A DNA stretch of 64,000 nt from CAVQWT01 sp963717705. Lineage in GTDB: Bacteria > Pseudomonadota > Gammaproteobacteria > Burkholderiales > Casimicrobiaceae. The notes under the pieces are model-generated. The model made no database searches and was not told the origin of the DNA. It saw nothing but the letters and a program-made list of their open reading frames with translations. The stretch covers positions 569,123 through 633,122 of the forward strand of contig CAVQWT010000004.1 in NCBI GenBank assembly GCA_963717705.1, written 5' to 3'. A program made the position numbers and the translations under genes. Below, piece after piece: positions 25,998 through 37,466 of this stretch. How positions within the stretch are numbered: position 1 is the stretch's first letter; every line of letters starts with the position of its first letter.

Positions 25998-26933
25998 TCA
26001 GCGCAGCGCCGGCGTCCGCAGCGCGGCCGCGACCTCGCCCGCCAGCACGGCCCCCAGCTTGCGGGCAAACCGCTCGGACAGCGCCTCCTGCGGCGTGAAG
26101 TCGACGACCTCCTCGGCGCCGATGACGTCGCGCGCGACGCCGTCGACGTTCCCCAGCGCGTCGGCGAGCCCGAGCTCGATCGCCCGCGAGCCGTTCCAGA
26201 CCAGGCCGGAGAACATGTCCGGCGTTTCCTTCAGCCGCTTGCCGCGCCCTTCGCGCACCGCGCCGATGAACTGCCGGTGCACGTCGTCGAGCATCGTCTG
26301 CAGGTACGCCCGCTGCTGCGGGTCGACCGGGGCGAAGGGGTCCATGAACGCCTTGTTGGTGCCCGCGGTGACGGTGCGCGCTTCGACGCCGACCTTGTCC
26401 AGGGCGCCGACGACGCCGAAGCCGTGGTAAATGACGCCGATCGACCCGACCAGGCTCGCACGGTCGACGTAGATGCGGTCGGCTGCCGCGGCGACGTAGT
26501 AGCCGCCGGACGCCGCGATCTCCTCGACCACGGCGTGGACGGGAATGTCCGGGTGCTTGGCGCGAAGCCGGCGCACCTCGTCGTAGATCTGGCCGGCCTG
26601 GACGGGACTGCCGCCGGGGCTGTTGATCCGCAGCAGCACGCCCTTGGTCCCGCTGTTGCGGAACGCGGCCTGCAGGCCGGCGATCACGCGCTCGGCGCTC
26701 GCCCGGCTGGTGACGTCCATCTCGCCGCGCAGCTCGACCAGCGCCGTGCACTTGTCGAGGCAGATCCGCTCGCGCGCGCCGAACGCGGCCAGCACCGAGG
26801 CGAGCGACAGCAGCGCGACGCCGGCGAAGATCACCTTGAAGAAGATTCCCCAGCGCCGCGCGCGACGGCGTTCGACGAGCAGGTCCTGGGCGAGGGCCGC
26901 GAGCACGTCGCGGTCGGTGGTGGGGTCGGTCAT
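25998..26933 (-). CDS. sppA: Signal peptide peptidase SppA (S49 family)
   Basis: A 311-residue, half-length SppA anchored by one N-terminal transmembrane helix (about residues 28-52) with the catalytic domain in the periplasm. It cleaves leftover signal peptides and possibly other membrane peptides. The nucleophile Ser142 is in AASGGYYVA and the general base Lys194 in GTNKAFMDPF, so the Ser-Lys dyad is present. INSPGGSP matches the conserved oxyanion-hole segment. It lies downstream of the HAD phosphatase and rluC on the same strand, an order common in betaproteobacteria. Confidence 0.92.
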   Translation of the reverse strand: MTDPTTDRDVLAALAQDLLVERRRARRWGIFFKVIFAGVALLSLASVLAAFGARERICLDKCTALVELRGEMDVTSRASAERVIAGLQAAFRNSGTKGVLLRINSPGGSPVQAGQIYDEVRRLRAKHPDIPVHAVVEEIAASGGYYVAAAADRIYVDRASLVGSIGVIYHGFGVVGALDKVGVEARTVTAGTNKAFMDPFAPVDPQQRAYLQTMLDDVHRQFIGAVREGRGKRLKETPDMFSGLVWNGSRAIELGLADALGNVDGVARDVIGAEEVVDFTPQEALSERFARKLGAVLAGEVAAALRTPALR

Positions 26934-27028
26934 GGAGGTGGAGCGGGCGGGCCGCGGTCAGGGGAGCGAAGGACGTATCGTCGCACGCGCCGGGTCCGCG
27001 CGGTCGGCTGCCGCGACTGGACGCGGCG

Positions 27029-27697
27029 TCACCCGTGCCGCGCGAGCCAGACCGCGAGTTCCGGCACCGAGTGGACGGTCGCGAGCGGCGCAGCGGCCGC
27101 CAGCCCCTCGTGGCCGTGCGCCCCGTACGCGACCGCCACCGCGGCGACGCCGGCGTTGCGGGCGAGGTCGAGGTCGTGCGTGGTGTCGCCGATCATCAGC
27201 GTCTCGTCCGGCGCCGCGCCGACGCGGTCCATCAGGTGCAGCAGCATGTCCGGATTCGGCTTGGGGAAGCCCTCGTCGGCGCAGCGCGTCGCCACGAAAT
27301 GGTGCGCCAGCGTCTGCTGGGCGAGCGCGCGATCGAGCCCGGTCCGCGTCTTGCCGGTGGCGATGCCGAGCAGGTAGCCCGCGGCGTCGAGCCCGGCGAC
27401 CAGCTCGCGCGCGCCGGCGAACAGCGGAATGTCGGGGTCGCGGGCGAGATAGTGCTCGCGGTAGCGCGCCGACAGTTCGGCGTAGCGCGCCGACGCCAGC
27501 TGCGGCGCCACGTGCCGCAGCGCGTCGCCGAGGCCGAGGCCGATCACGTACCGGGCGGCGGTGTCGTCGGGCACCGGCTCGCCGATGTCGCGGCACGCCG
27601 ACTGCAGCGCACCGGCGATGATCGCCGTCGAGTCGGCGAGCGTGCCGTCCCAGTCGAACACGACGAAGCGGAACCGTCGCGGCAGGTAGTCAGGCAT
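27029..27697 (-). CDS. HAD-superfamily phosphatase, phosphoglycolate phosphatase-like
   Basis: A 222-residue haloacid dehalogenase-type hydrolase. Motif I is VVFDWDGTLAD, motif II is IATGKTRTGL, and the lysine and acidic motifs III/IV are FPKPNPDML and MIGDTTHDLDLARNAG. The helical cap after motif I fits the Gph/PGP branch, but the substrate cannot be fixed. The ATG at 27697 overlaps the rluC stop by 8 bp; an upstream ATG at 27793 lies inside rluC and lacks support. Confidence 0.87.
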   Translation of the reverse strand: MPDYLPRRFRFVVFDWDGTLADSTAIIAGALQSACRDIGEPVPDDTAARYVIGLGLGDALRHVAPQLASARYAELSARYREHYLARDPDIPLFAGARELVAGLDAAGYLLGIATGKTRTGLDRALAQQTLAHHFVATRCADEGFPKPNPDMLLHLMDRVGAAPDETLMIGDTTHDLDLARNAGVAAVAVAYGAHGHEGLAAAAPLATVHSVPELAVWLARHG

Positions 27698-28700
27698 CGG
27701 CGTCTCCCGTCCCGGCCGCCGCAGTCGCGTCGAGCCGCGCGACGAACGCGGCGAGGTCCGCCGGCAGCGGCGACTCGAGCACCAGCGGCGCACCCGTCTG
27801 CGGATGTGCGAGCGCCAGCCGGTGCGCGTGCAGGAACATCCGCTTCAGCCCCTGCCGGGAGAGCGCCTTGTTCCAGGCGAAGTCGCCGTACTTGTCGTCG
27901 CCGGCCAGCGGAAACCCGAGGTGCGTGAGGTGGACGCGGATCTGGTGCGTGCGCCCGGTCTCGAGCTCGGCCTCGAGCAGCGCCACCGGCGGCTCGGCGC
28001 GCGGCCAGGTCCGCAGGCGCCGGAACACGGTGGCGGAGGCCTTGCCTTCGCGGTCGACGCGCACCCGCCGCTCGCCGTCGCCGGTGACGTAGGTCTCGAG
28101 CGCCAGGTCGACGCGGCGCTTGGCGTCGCGCCACTTGCCGCGGACCAGCACGTGGTAGCGCTTGTCGACGCCGCCCTCGCGCAGCGCCGCGTGCAGCGCG
28201 ACCAGCGCCGGCCGCTTTTTCGCCACCAGCAGCACGCCCGACGTGTCGCGGTCCAGGCGGTGGACGAGTTCGAGGAACTTCGCCTCCGGCCGCGCGTGCC
28301 GCAGCCGCTCGATGACGCCGAAGGCGATGCCGCTGCCGCCGTGCACGGCCAGCCCCGCCGGCTTGTCGAGCGCGATCAGCGCGTCGTCCTCGTAGAGCAC
28401 CGGCGGCACGGGCCCGGCCGACACTGGCGTGCGGACGCCCGCGGCGTCCAGTCGCACCGCTCCGGCGGCCGGCTCCCCGACGCGGACCGGCGGGATCCGG
28501 ACCTCGTCGCCCAGGGCCAGCCGGGCGTCCGGCCCGACCCGCTTCCTGTTCACCCGGACCTCCCCGCTGCGCAGGATCCGGTAGATGTGGCTCTTGGGCA
28601 CGCCCTTGAGGATGCGGACCAGGAAATTGTCGACCCGCTGCCCGGCCGCGTCGTCGCCGATTGCAAGCCGGGTCACAGAATCCTTGCTTAAGCCGTTCAT
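27690..28700 (-). CDS. rluC: 23S rRNA pseudouridine synthase RluC
   Basis: A 336-residue RluA-family enzyme; RluC makes pseudouridines 955, 2504 and 2580 of 23S rRNA (E. coli numbering). The S4 RNA-binding domain spans about residues 20-60 (QRVDNFLVRILKGVPKSHIY). The catalytic Asp150 is in LVHRLDRDTSGVLL. The C-terminal motif RTHQIRVHLTHLGFPLAGD is present. It is divergent from rne, as is usual in proteobacteria, and its stop overlaps the HAD gene by 8 bp. The Ala-rich C-terminus is probably dispensable. Confidence 0.94.
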   Translation of the reverse strand: MNGLSKDSVTRLAIGDDAAGQRVDNFLVRILKGVPKSHIYRILRSGEVRVNRKRVGPDARLALGDEVRIPPVRVGEPAAGAVRLDAAGVRTPVSAGPVPPVLYEDDALIALDKPAGLAVHGGSGIAFGVIERLRHARPEAKFLELVHRLDRDTSGVLLVAKKRPALVALHAALREGGVDKRYHVLVRGKWRDAKRRVDLALETYVTGDGERRVRVDREGKASATVFRRLRTWPRAEPPVALLEAELETGRTHQIRVHLTHLGFPLAGDDKYGDFAWNKALSRQGLKRMFLHAHRLALAHPQTGAPLVLESPLPADLAAFVARLDATAAAGTGDADA

Positions 28701-28711
28701 TCGCTTATAAT
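28684..28711 (+). promoter_or_regulatory. Putative rne promoter
   Basis: TTGCTT (28684-28689) and TATAAT (28706-28711) are separated by 16 bp on the plus strand. The elements overlap the first codons of the divergent rluC gene. Transcription would start near 28718, about 615 nt before the rne start codon. Assignment is by eye. Confidence 0.6.
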
Positions 28712-29334
28712 TCCCGGCTGCAACACGTCCCGGCCACCGGATCTACCCAGCGGCGCGGTCGGTGCCCCCTCAAAGGGCTTTCACGATTGTCGTTTTCGCG
28801 GACTGCCCCCCGATCGATTCGATCCGGCGGCGTCGGCGCAAGGGTCAAGGGATGTGCGCCCCGAATGCCGGGGCTTGGAAGTCGGCCGTGGCCCGATGGG
28901 GCGTAAACCGGTCGCCGGTTAAATCTGCTCACCGTCCGGGCGTTGCGTCCCGGAAAAGTACGGATGGTAATGGAAGAGCGCAGTCTCCGCACCCGGCTTG
29001 CGGCCGGTTCGAAGCGGATTGCTGCGCGGCGAAATCCAGCGACGATTCTCGTTCCCGACCCGCAACCCCGCCTTCGCCGCTACGGCGCGCGGGCTGCATC
29101 GTGAACCCACCGCTAACTTGCGACCCCGACCAAGCCGCCCCCGAAGAGTCCGGACCCCAGACGCGATGACCACCCGCGAACGCGTTCCCGTTCTCCACCG
29201 CCCGCAGCCACCGCTGCCGGCGCGGCGCCCGTCGTCCGCAGCCGCCGCGCCGTAGTCCCCGTCACCGCGCCTCCCCGCGCGGTACGTCGCTTCGCCCTCC
29301 GCACGCCCGGCCGGACCGCGCCGGGAAGACGCAC
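28712..29334 (+). other. Long untranslated leader of rne (no gene seen)
   Basis: This 620-bp stretch has short open frames in several phases but no convincing ribosome-binding sites or recognisable protein. It contains AT-richer patches near 28960 (a run around ttaatctgc) and multiple GC-rich dyads. In E. coli the rne leader is 361 nt and folds into structures by which RNase E represses its own synthesis. By analogy this leader may be a sensor of RNase E activity. The function is inferred from position; the structure was not computed. Confidence 0.5.
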
Positions 29335-32300
29335 ATGAAGCGCATGCTGTTCAACGCCACCCAGGCGGAGGAACTCCGGGTGGCCATTGTCGACGGCCAG
29401 AAGCTGATCGACCTCGACATCGAGTCCGCGAGCAAGGAACAACGCAAGAGCAACATCTACAAGGCGGTCATCACCCGCGTCGAGCCGTCGCTCGAGGCGT
29501 GCTTCGTCGACTACGGCACCGACCGCCACGGTTTCCTGCCGTTCAAGGAAATCGCCCGCCAGTTCCTGAAGGGCGGCCGCAAGGGCAACGGCGACGACGA
29601 CGGCGACGGCGAAGGCGGCCGCGCCCGCATCCAGGACCAGCTCCGCGAAGGCATGGAGCTGATCGTCCAGGTCGACAAGGACGAGCGCGGCAACAAGGGC
29701 GCGGCGCTGACGACCTACATCTCGCTCGCCGGCCGCTACCTGGTGCTGATGCCCAACAATCCGCGCGGCGGCGGCGTCTCGCGCCGCATCGAGGGTGAGG
29801 ACCGCAACGAGCTGCGCGACGCCATCGGCGCGCTCGAGGTTCCCGCGGGGATGAGCGTGATCGCGCGCACCGCCGGCATCGGGCGCACGACCGAAGAGCT
29901 GCAGTGGGACCTCAACTACCTGCTGCAGCTCTGGCGCGCCGTCGAGGATGCGTCGAAGCTGCAGTCGGGCGCCTTCCTGATCTACCAGGAATCCAGCCTG
30001 GTCATCCGTGCCATCCGCGACTACTTCCATCCGGACATCGGCGAGCTGCTGATCGACACCGAGGCGATCTTCGAGCAGGCCCAGCAGTTCATGAGCCACG
30101 TGATGCCGGCCAATGTCAATCGCGTCAAGCTCTACAAGGACGACGTCCCGCTGTTCTCGCGGTTCCAGATCGAGCACCAGATCGAGACCGCGTACGCGCG
30201 GCAGGTGCCGCTGCCTTCGGGCGGCGCGATCGTGATCGACCACACCGAGGCGCTGGTCTCCGTCGACGTCAACAGCGCCCGCGCCACCAAGGGCAGCGAC
30301 ATCGAGGAAACCGCGTTCAAGACCAACGCCGAGGCCGCCGACGAGATCGCGCGCCAGCTCCGGCTGCGCGACCTGGGCGGGCTGATCGTGATCGACTTCA
30401 TCGACATGGAGAGCGCCAAGAACCAGCGCGAGGTCGAGCAGCGCCTCAAGGACGCGCTGAGGTACGACCGCGCGCGGATCCAGCTCGGCAAGATCTCGCG
30501 CTTCGGCCTGATGGAGCTGTCGCGCCAGCGGCTGCGCCCGGCGCTCGCCGAGTCGGCGTACATCGCCTGCCCGCGCTGCCACGGCATCGGCCACATCCGC
30601 GGCACCGAATCGTCGGCGCTGCACATCCTGCGCATCCTGCAGGAGGAAGCGATGAAGGACAGCACCGCGCAGGTGATCGCGCAGGTGCCGGTCGACGTCG
30701 CCACGTTCCTGCTCAACGAGAAGCGCACCGACGTGATGTCGATCGAGACGCGCTTCAAGGTCAACGTGCTGCTGGTGCCGAACCGGCACCTCGAGACGCC
30801 CAACTACTCGGTGCAGCGCCTGCGTCACGACGACCTCAACCAGAGCGAGCCGCTGCCCGCGTCGTTCAACCTGGTCCAGCAGCCCGAAGAAGTCGATCAC
30901 GCCGAGCAGCTGAAGGAAGAGGCGAAGGAGCCGCGGCAGGAGGCGATGGTCAAGGGCATCACCCCGTCGCAGCCCGCACCGGTGCCGGTCGAACCGCCGC
31001 CGCAGGCCAGCGCTCCGGTGGCAGCGCCGATCGCAGCCGCGGGCGCCGCGCCGTCGGGCTGGCTGGGCAAGGTGCTGGGCTGGTTCCGCCGCGAACCGGC
31101 GATCCCGGCGCCAGCGTCCGCGCCGGCGCGCGACACTCGCGAGCAGCGCGACAGCCGGGGCGGGCGCGACCGCGACCGCCCGCGCGACAAGGACCGCCGC
31201 GACGACCGCCGCGACGGCCGGCGCGACGAACGACGCGGCGAAGGCCGCAACGAAAACCGCGGCGACAACCGCGGCGATCGCCGCCCGGGCCAGGACAAGC
31301 GCGAAGGCGGCGCAGGCCAGCCGAGGGGCGCGGGCCAGGGCGAGAAGCGCCAGGGCCAGCGCAACGAGCCGCGCGGCGACGCGCAGGCCCGCGAACCGCA
31401 GGCCCCGCGCGAAGGCGGCCAGCCGCGCGGCGAAGGCACGCCGCGTCCGCCGCGGGAACCGAGAGAGCCGAGGGAACCGCGCGAACCGCGCGACGCCCAG
31501 CGCAACGGCGCCAAGCCGCCGCGCGAGCCGCGTCCCCCGGCGCCCGCGGTCGATGCCCCCGCCGCGCTCGAGGCCGACCTCCTGAATCCGGCTGCCGGCG
31601 GCGAGTCCGCGGCCGAGTCGCGCGAAGGCGGCAATCGCCGCCGCCGCGACCGCCGTCGCCGTGGCGGCGAGCGCGACGCGCGCCCGGCCGAGGCCGGCGG
31701 CGAAGTCGAGAGCGGAGCACTGACCCATGCGATACCGGACGAAACGGGCGCGGAGCAGATGACGGCGTCGGCATCGACGACGCCGGAACCGGTTGCCCCG
31801 ACGGCCGCGGCCGAGGACTTCGCGGCGATGCCGACGCCGGTTGCGGCGCCGGCCCAGGCCAATGACGCGCGCCCCCCGCGCGCGCCGCGGCCGCACGTCG
31901 AGTCGGCGCTGTCCGCGACCCGCGCCGACGTTCCGGCCCCCGCGTCGGTTCCGGAAGCCGCACCGGTCGTGCGAGCGCCGGCGGCCCCGGTCGAACCGGC
32001 ACCCGTGATGCGCGCGGAACCGGTCGCTACCGAACCGGCCCCGGTCGCGCCCCCGGCACCGGCCGCAGCTGCCCCGGTCGCACCCGTCCCCGTGGCGCGT
32101 CCGACGCCGGCCCCCGTCGAAGCCACGCGGGAAGTCCCGCCGGCCCGGCCGCGGAACATGCCGGCAGTGCCGCCGGTGGAGCTTGCGTTGCCGCCGGACT
32201 CCGACCTGGTGCTGGTGCAGACCACGCGCCGCGCCGAGCCGGTGGTCGAAGCGCAGGAAGCGCCGCGTCCCAAGCGCGTGCGCCCGCCGCGCGTCGAGAT

Positions 32301-32358
32301 TCCGGCCGAGCCGCTGCAGCTGGTGGAAACCGGCCGCAAGGACCCGCCGGCGGCGTAG
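29335..32358 (+). CDS. rne: Ribonuclease E
   Basis: RNase E, the main endoribonuclease for RNA decay and rRNA/tRNA processing, 1007 residues. The catalytic half has the start MKRMLFNATQAEELRVAIVD, the S1 domain with FVDYGTDRHGFLPF, and the DNase I-like metal site with aspartates near 311 (VSVDVNSA) and 354 (VIDFIDM). The Zn-link CPRCHG is at about 412-417. The C-terminal half from about residue 530 is disordered: a short amphipathic segment GWLGKVLGWFRR (about 575-586), which may bind the inner membrane, then Arg/Asp/Gly-rich and Pro/Ala/Glu-rich tracts probably serving as RNA- and partner-binding scaffold. A charged insertion (about 80-100) lies inside the S1 domain. Confidence 0.96.
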   Translation: MKRMLFNATQAEELRVAIVDGQKLIDLDIESASKEQRKSNIYKAVITRVEPSLEACFVDYGTDRHGFLPFKEIARQFLKGGRKGNGDDDGDGEGGRARIQDQLREGMELIVQVDKDERGNKGAALTTYISLAGRYLVLMPNNPRGGGVSRRIEGEDRNELRDAIGALEVPAGMSVIARTAGIGRTTEELQWDLNYLLQLWRAVEDASKLQSGAFLIYQESSLVIRAIRDYFHPDIGELLIDTEAIFEQAQQFMSHVMPANVNRVKLYKDDVPLFSRFQIEHQIETAYARQVPLPSGGAIVIDHTEALVSVDVNSARATKGSDIEETAFKTNAEAADEIARQLRLRDLGGLIVIDFIDMESAKNQREVEQRLKDALRYDRARIQLGKISRFGLMELSRQRLRPALAESAYIACPRCHGIGHIRGTESSALHILRILQEEAMKDSTAQVIAQVPVDVATFLLNEKRTDVMSIETRFKVNVLLVPNRHLETPNYSVQRLRHDDLNQSEPLPASFNLVQQPEEVDHAEQLKEEAKEPRQEAMVKGITPSQPAPVPVEPPPQASAPVAAPIAAAGAAPSGWLGKVLGWFRREPAIPAPASAPARDTREQRDSRGGRDRDRPRDKDRRDDRRDGRRDERRGEGRNENRGDNRGDRRPGQDKREGGAGQPRGAGQGEKRQGQRNEPRGDAQAREPQAPREGGQPRGEGTPRPPREPREPREPREPRDAQRNGAKPPREPRPPAPAVDAPAALEADLLNPAAGGESAAESREGGNRRRRDRRRRGGERDARPAEAGGEVESGALTHAIPDETGAEQMTASASTTPEPVAPTAAAEDFAAMPTPVAAPAQANDARPPRAPRPHVESALSATRADVPAPASVPEAAPVVRAPAAPVEPAPVMRAEPVATEPAPVAPPAPAAAAPVAPVPVARPTPAPVEATREVPPARPRNMPAVPPVELALPPDSDLVLVQTTRRAEPVVEAQEAPRPKRVRPPRVEIPAEPLQLVETGRKDPPAA

Positions 32359-32380
32359 CAGGCGAATACCGGTGGACGCG

Positions 32381-32410
32381 ACGAAGGCGGGCGAGGTTGC
32401 CCGCCTTCGT
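32381..32410 (+). terminator. Probable terminator hairpin after rne
   Basis: Arms 32381-32392 and 32399-32410 are perfectly complementary over 12 bp (ACGAAGGCGGGC) with a 6-nt loop. The downstream tract is CCTTTCC, so the U-run is weak. It lies 22 bp after the rne stop and before the flavodoxin-like gene. Confidence 0.65.
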
Positions 32411-32472
32411 CCTTTCCGGCCGGCGCGGTCTGCCTCGGGCAGGCACGCCGCGGCCTGCTACGATCGACATCG

Positions 32473-32961
32473 ATGAAGCGGCTGCTGATCGTCTTTCACA
32501 CCCAGTTCGGGGGCACCGGCCAGATGGCGCACGCGGCACTCGCCGGCGCGCAGTCGGCCGCAGTGGAGGCGTCGGGCGTCACCGTCGAGTTGCGTCGCGC
32601 GGCGGACACCGGGCCGGCGGAGGTTCGCGCGGCGTCGGGCCTGGTCATCGCGGCGTCGGAGAACTTCGGCGGCGTCGCCGGCGCGATCAAGGATTTCTTC
32701 GAGCGGATCTACTATCCCTGCGAGGGCGAGCTCGCCGGACGTCCCTACGCGCGGCTCATTTGCTGCGGCAACGACGGCGCCGGCGCAGTGCGCGACCTCG
32801 ACCGCATCGCCGCGGGCCTGAAGCTCGCCCGCGTGCTGCCCGACGTCGTCTATCGCAGCGGCCTCGTCGCCACCGCGCACCCGCTGCCCGCCGCAGTGCT
32901 CGCGGAATGCGCCGACCGCGGCGCGACGCTCGCCGCGGGCCTCGACGCCGGGATCTACTGA
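32473..32961 (+). CDS. Flavodoxin-family / NADPH-dependent FMN reductase-like protein
   Basis: A 162-residue flavodoxin-fold protein. The FMN phosphate-binding loop is FHTQFGGTGQMAHA at residues 8-21. A second region, IAASENFGGVAGAIKDFFER, resembles the WrbA/NAD(P)H-dependent FMN reductase type loop that holds the isoalloxazine ring. No metal site or extra domain is seen. The 3' end overlaps the convergent tyrosine phosphatase by 7 bp. The partner and physiological reaction are unknown. Confidence 0.8.
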   Translation: MKRLLIVFHTQFGGTGQMAHAALAGAQSAAVEASGVTVELRRAADTGPAEVRAASGLVIAASENFGGVAGAIKDFFERIYYPCEGELAGRPYARLICCGNDGAGAVRDLDRIAAGLKLARVLPDVVYRSGLVATAHPLPAAVLAECADRGATLAAGLDAGIY

Positions 32962-33461
32962 CCCGCCAGCTGACGCCGCAGCCGCTCGACCAGCCCGGCG
33001 CTCGCGACCTCCACCAGGTCGAGCACGCGGTCGAATCCGTCGAGCCCGCCGTAATAGGGGTCGGGCACCTCGTCGAGGCCGGCGTCCGGCGCGAAGTCGA
33101 GGAACAGGCCGAGATGGCCGGCGTACTGCGGCGGCCGCAGCGCCTCGAGTGCACGCAGGTTCGCCCGGTCCATCGCGACGATCCAGCCGAAGCGCTCGAA
33201 GTCGTCCGCCCTGACCTGCCGCGCGCGCAACGCGGTGAGATCGTAGCCGCGCCGGCGGGCGGCCTGGATCGCGCGCTTGTCCGGGGGCGCGCCGACGTGC
33301 CAGTCGCCGGTGCCGGCCGAGTCGACGCGGACCCGCGGCCCCCACTCCTGCTGCGCCACGGCGGCGCGGAACACGCCCTCCGCGGTCGGCGATCGGCAGA
33401 TGTTGCCGAGGCAGACGAACAGGACGGAACTGGCGGGCGCGGTCTCGATGCGGGAGGTCAT
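32955..33461 (-). CDS. Low-molecular-weight protein-tyrosine phosphatase
   Basis: A 168-residue LMW-PTP. The P-loop is CLGNICRSP with nucleophile Cys17 and Arg23, and the general acid is Asp134 in VPDPYYGG. These residues are all present, so the protein is probably active. Bacterial members act on tyrosine kinases of capsule synthesis or on stress proteins; no kinase or capsule gene is nearby. The gene is convergent with the flavodoxin-like gene and divergent from the family-5 binding protein. Confidence 0.93.
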   Translation of the reverse strand: MTSRIETAPASSVLFVCLGNICRSPTAEGVFRAAVAQQEWGPRVRVDSAGTGDWHVGAPPDKRAIQAARRRGYDLTALRARQVRADDFERFGWIVAMDRANLRALEALRPPQYAGHLGLFLDFAPDAGLDEVPDPYYGGLDGFDRVLDLVEVASAGLVERLRRQLAGQ

Positions 33462-33588
33462 GGGCGGCGGTCGATTCGGTGTCTGCCCGCATTATCGCCG
33501 GTCGCCGATGGACGCGCGAGGTGCCGGCCCGCCATAATTCGCGCCACCCCCGATCCGGGCCCTTCGCACGCAGACACGGAAATCCCCG

Positions 33589-35400
33589 ATGAACGAGTCC
33601 CGCTACGCCCGCCACGTCCGCGCCCTGCTTGCCGCGTGCGGCGGTGCCCTGATCCTTGCCGCGCCGACGCTTGCCGCCGCGGCCGCCGATCCCGCCAAGG
33701 TCCTTCGCGTCGCGTCCAACGACATCACCAGCCTCGACCCGCAGCAGGGCACCGACCTGATGTCGACGCGCGTCGCGTCGCACATCTTCGAAGGGCTCTA
33801 TCAGTTCGACTACCTCGCGTCGCCGGCGAAGGTGATCCCGAACACCGCCGAGGCGCTGCCGGTCGTCACCGACGGCGGGCGGACCTGGACCATACGGCTG
33901 AAGAAGGGCATCCGCTTCACCGACGATCCGGCGTTCAAGGGCAAGCCGCGAGAACTCGTCGCCGACGACTACGTGTACTCGTTCAAGCGCCGGATGGACC
34001 CGAACCTGCGGGGCGGCGGGAACCCGGCGCTGACCGACCTCATCGTCGGTGCGCGCTCCTGGGTCGAGCCGGCGAGAAAGGCCGGCGGCAAGGTCGACTA
34101 CGACGCCGCCATCGACGGACTGCGCGCCCTCGACCGCCACACGCTGCAGCTCAAGCTCAATGCCGTCGACTACACGCTGCTGGAGCGGATGGCGGTGCTC
34201 GACCTCTACGCCGTCGCGCGCGAGGCGATCGAGGCCGCCGGCGCCGACGTGATGTCGAAGCCCGTCGGCACCGGGCCGTACCGGCTGGTCGAGTGGAAGC
34301 GCGCGTCGCGCGTCGTGCTGGAGGCGAACCCGCAATACCGCGCGCTCGCCTTCCCGGACAGCGCCGACCCCGCGTACCGGGCGCTGGTCGCGACGATGAA
34401 GGGCCGCAAGCTGCCGGCGATCGGCCGCGTCGAGATCAGCATCATCGAGGAGCCGACGCCGGAGCTGCTGTCGTTCGACCAGCAGCAGCTCGATGTCCTG
34501 AGCCTCGGCGGCGACACCGCGCGCCGCGTGCTCGACGGGGAGAAGCTGAAGCCGCAGTACGCGGCCAGGGGCATCGTCCACCACCGGCGGCCCTCGCCGT
34601 ACCTCACCTTCACCTACTTCAACATCGAGGACCCTGTCGTCGGCGGCTACGAGCCGGCGCAGATTGCGCTGCGCCGCGCGATCGCGATGGGCTTCGACAC
34701 GCCGGAGCTCATTCGCGTGCTGTTCGCCGGCAACGCGCTGCCTGCCAACCAGATTTTGCCCCCGGGCGTCGGCGGGCACGACCCGCAGCTGCCGTCGAAG
34801 TCCGTCTACGACCCCGCGGCCGCGCGCGCCCTGCTCGACCGCTTCGGCTACAGGGACCGCGACGGCGACGGCTACCGCGAGCGGCCGGACGGCTCACCGC
34901 TGACGGTCGTCCGCGCGACGATGCCCGAGTCGTGGTACCGCGAGGTCGACGTGCTGTGGAAGAAGAACATGGACGCGATCGGCATCCGGATGCAGGTGCA
35001 GCAGCAGACCTTCGCCGAGCTGCTGAACCTGAGCCTCAACGGCAAGCTGCCGATGTTCAACCTCGGCATCCGCGCGCTGGCGCCGTCGGGCTACGAGCTG
35101 CTGCAGACGCTTTGGGGCCAGGCGCCGCACGACACCAACCGCGCACGCTTCCGGCTGGCCGAGTACGACGCGGCCTACGAGAAGTTCATCGCCACGCCCG
35201 ACGGCCCCGAGCGCGTCGCGCTCGCGCGGCGGATGTCGGAGATCGTCGCCGCGTACGTGCCGATGACGCTGCACACCTTCGGCATCGCCAACGTGCTGAC
35301 GCAGCCGTGGGTGCAGGGCTACGCCATCTCGCCGTTCGGGCAGTCGTGGAAGTACCTCGACATCGACCTCGCGCGCCGCGCCGGCGCCGGGGTCCGCTGA
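33589..35400 (+). CDS. Family 5 extracellular solute-binding protein (peptide/nickel type)
   Basis: A 603-residue periplasmic binding protein of the SBP_bac_5 family (DppA/OppA-like). The signal peptide ALLAACGGALILAAPTLAAA is followed by LRVASNDITSLDPQQGTDL, the normal mature start for this family. PVGTGPYRLVEWKR and the C-terminal ARRMSEIVAAYVPM are also typical. No permease or ATPase genes are adjacent, so it is an orphan receptor. The ligand (peptide, opine or other) cannot be predicted. CATAAT at about 33533 may be its -10 element. It ends 1 bp before the convergent uvrB stop. Confidence 0.9.
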   Translation: MNESRYARHVRALLAACGGALILAAPTLAAAAADPAKVLRVASNDITSLDPQQGTDLMSTRVASHIFEGLYQFDYLASPAKVIPNTAEALPVVTDGGRTWTIRLKKGIRFTDDPAFKGKPRELVADDYVYSFKRRMDPNLRGGGNPALTDLIVGARSWVEPARKAGGKVDYDAAIDGLRALDRHTLQLKLNAVDYTLLERMAVLDLYAVAREAIEAAGADVMSKPVGTGPYRLVEWKRASRVVLEANPQYRALAFPDSADPAYRALVATMKGRKLPAIGRVEISIIEEPTPELLSFDQQQLDVLSLGGDTARRVLDGEKLKPQYAARGIVHHRRPSPYLTFTYFNIEDPVVGGYEPAQIALRRAIAMGFDTPELIRVLFAGNALPANQILPPGVGGHDPQLPSKSVYDPAAARALLDRFGYRDRDGDGYRERPDGSPLTVVRATMPESWYREVDVLWKKNMDAIGIRMQVQQQTFAELLNLSLNGKLPMFNLGIRALAPSGYELLQTLWGQAPHDTNRARFRLAEYDAAYEKFIATPDGPERVALARRMSEIVAAYVPMTLHTFGIANVLTQPWVQGYAISPFGQSWKYLDIDLARRAGAGVR

Positions 35401-35401
35401 C

Positions 35402-37435
<2,034 letters not shown>

Positions 37436-37466
37436 GGCGTGGGGCGTCCGGCGGCAGGGCAATCGG

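Noticed and set aside
28762..29169. Plus-strand open frame inside the rne leader
   Set aside because: No ribosome-binding site or known motif, and it lies in an untranslated leader; other frames there overlap it equally.
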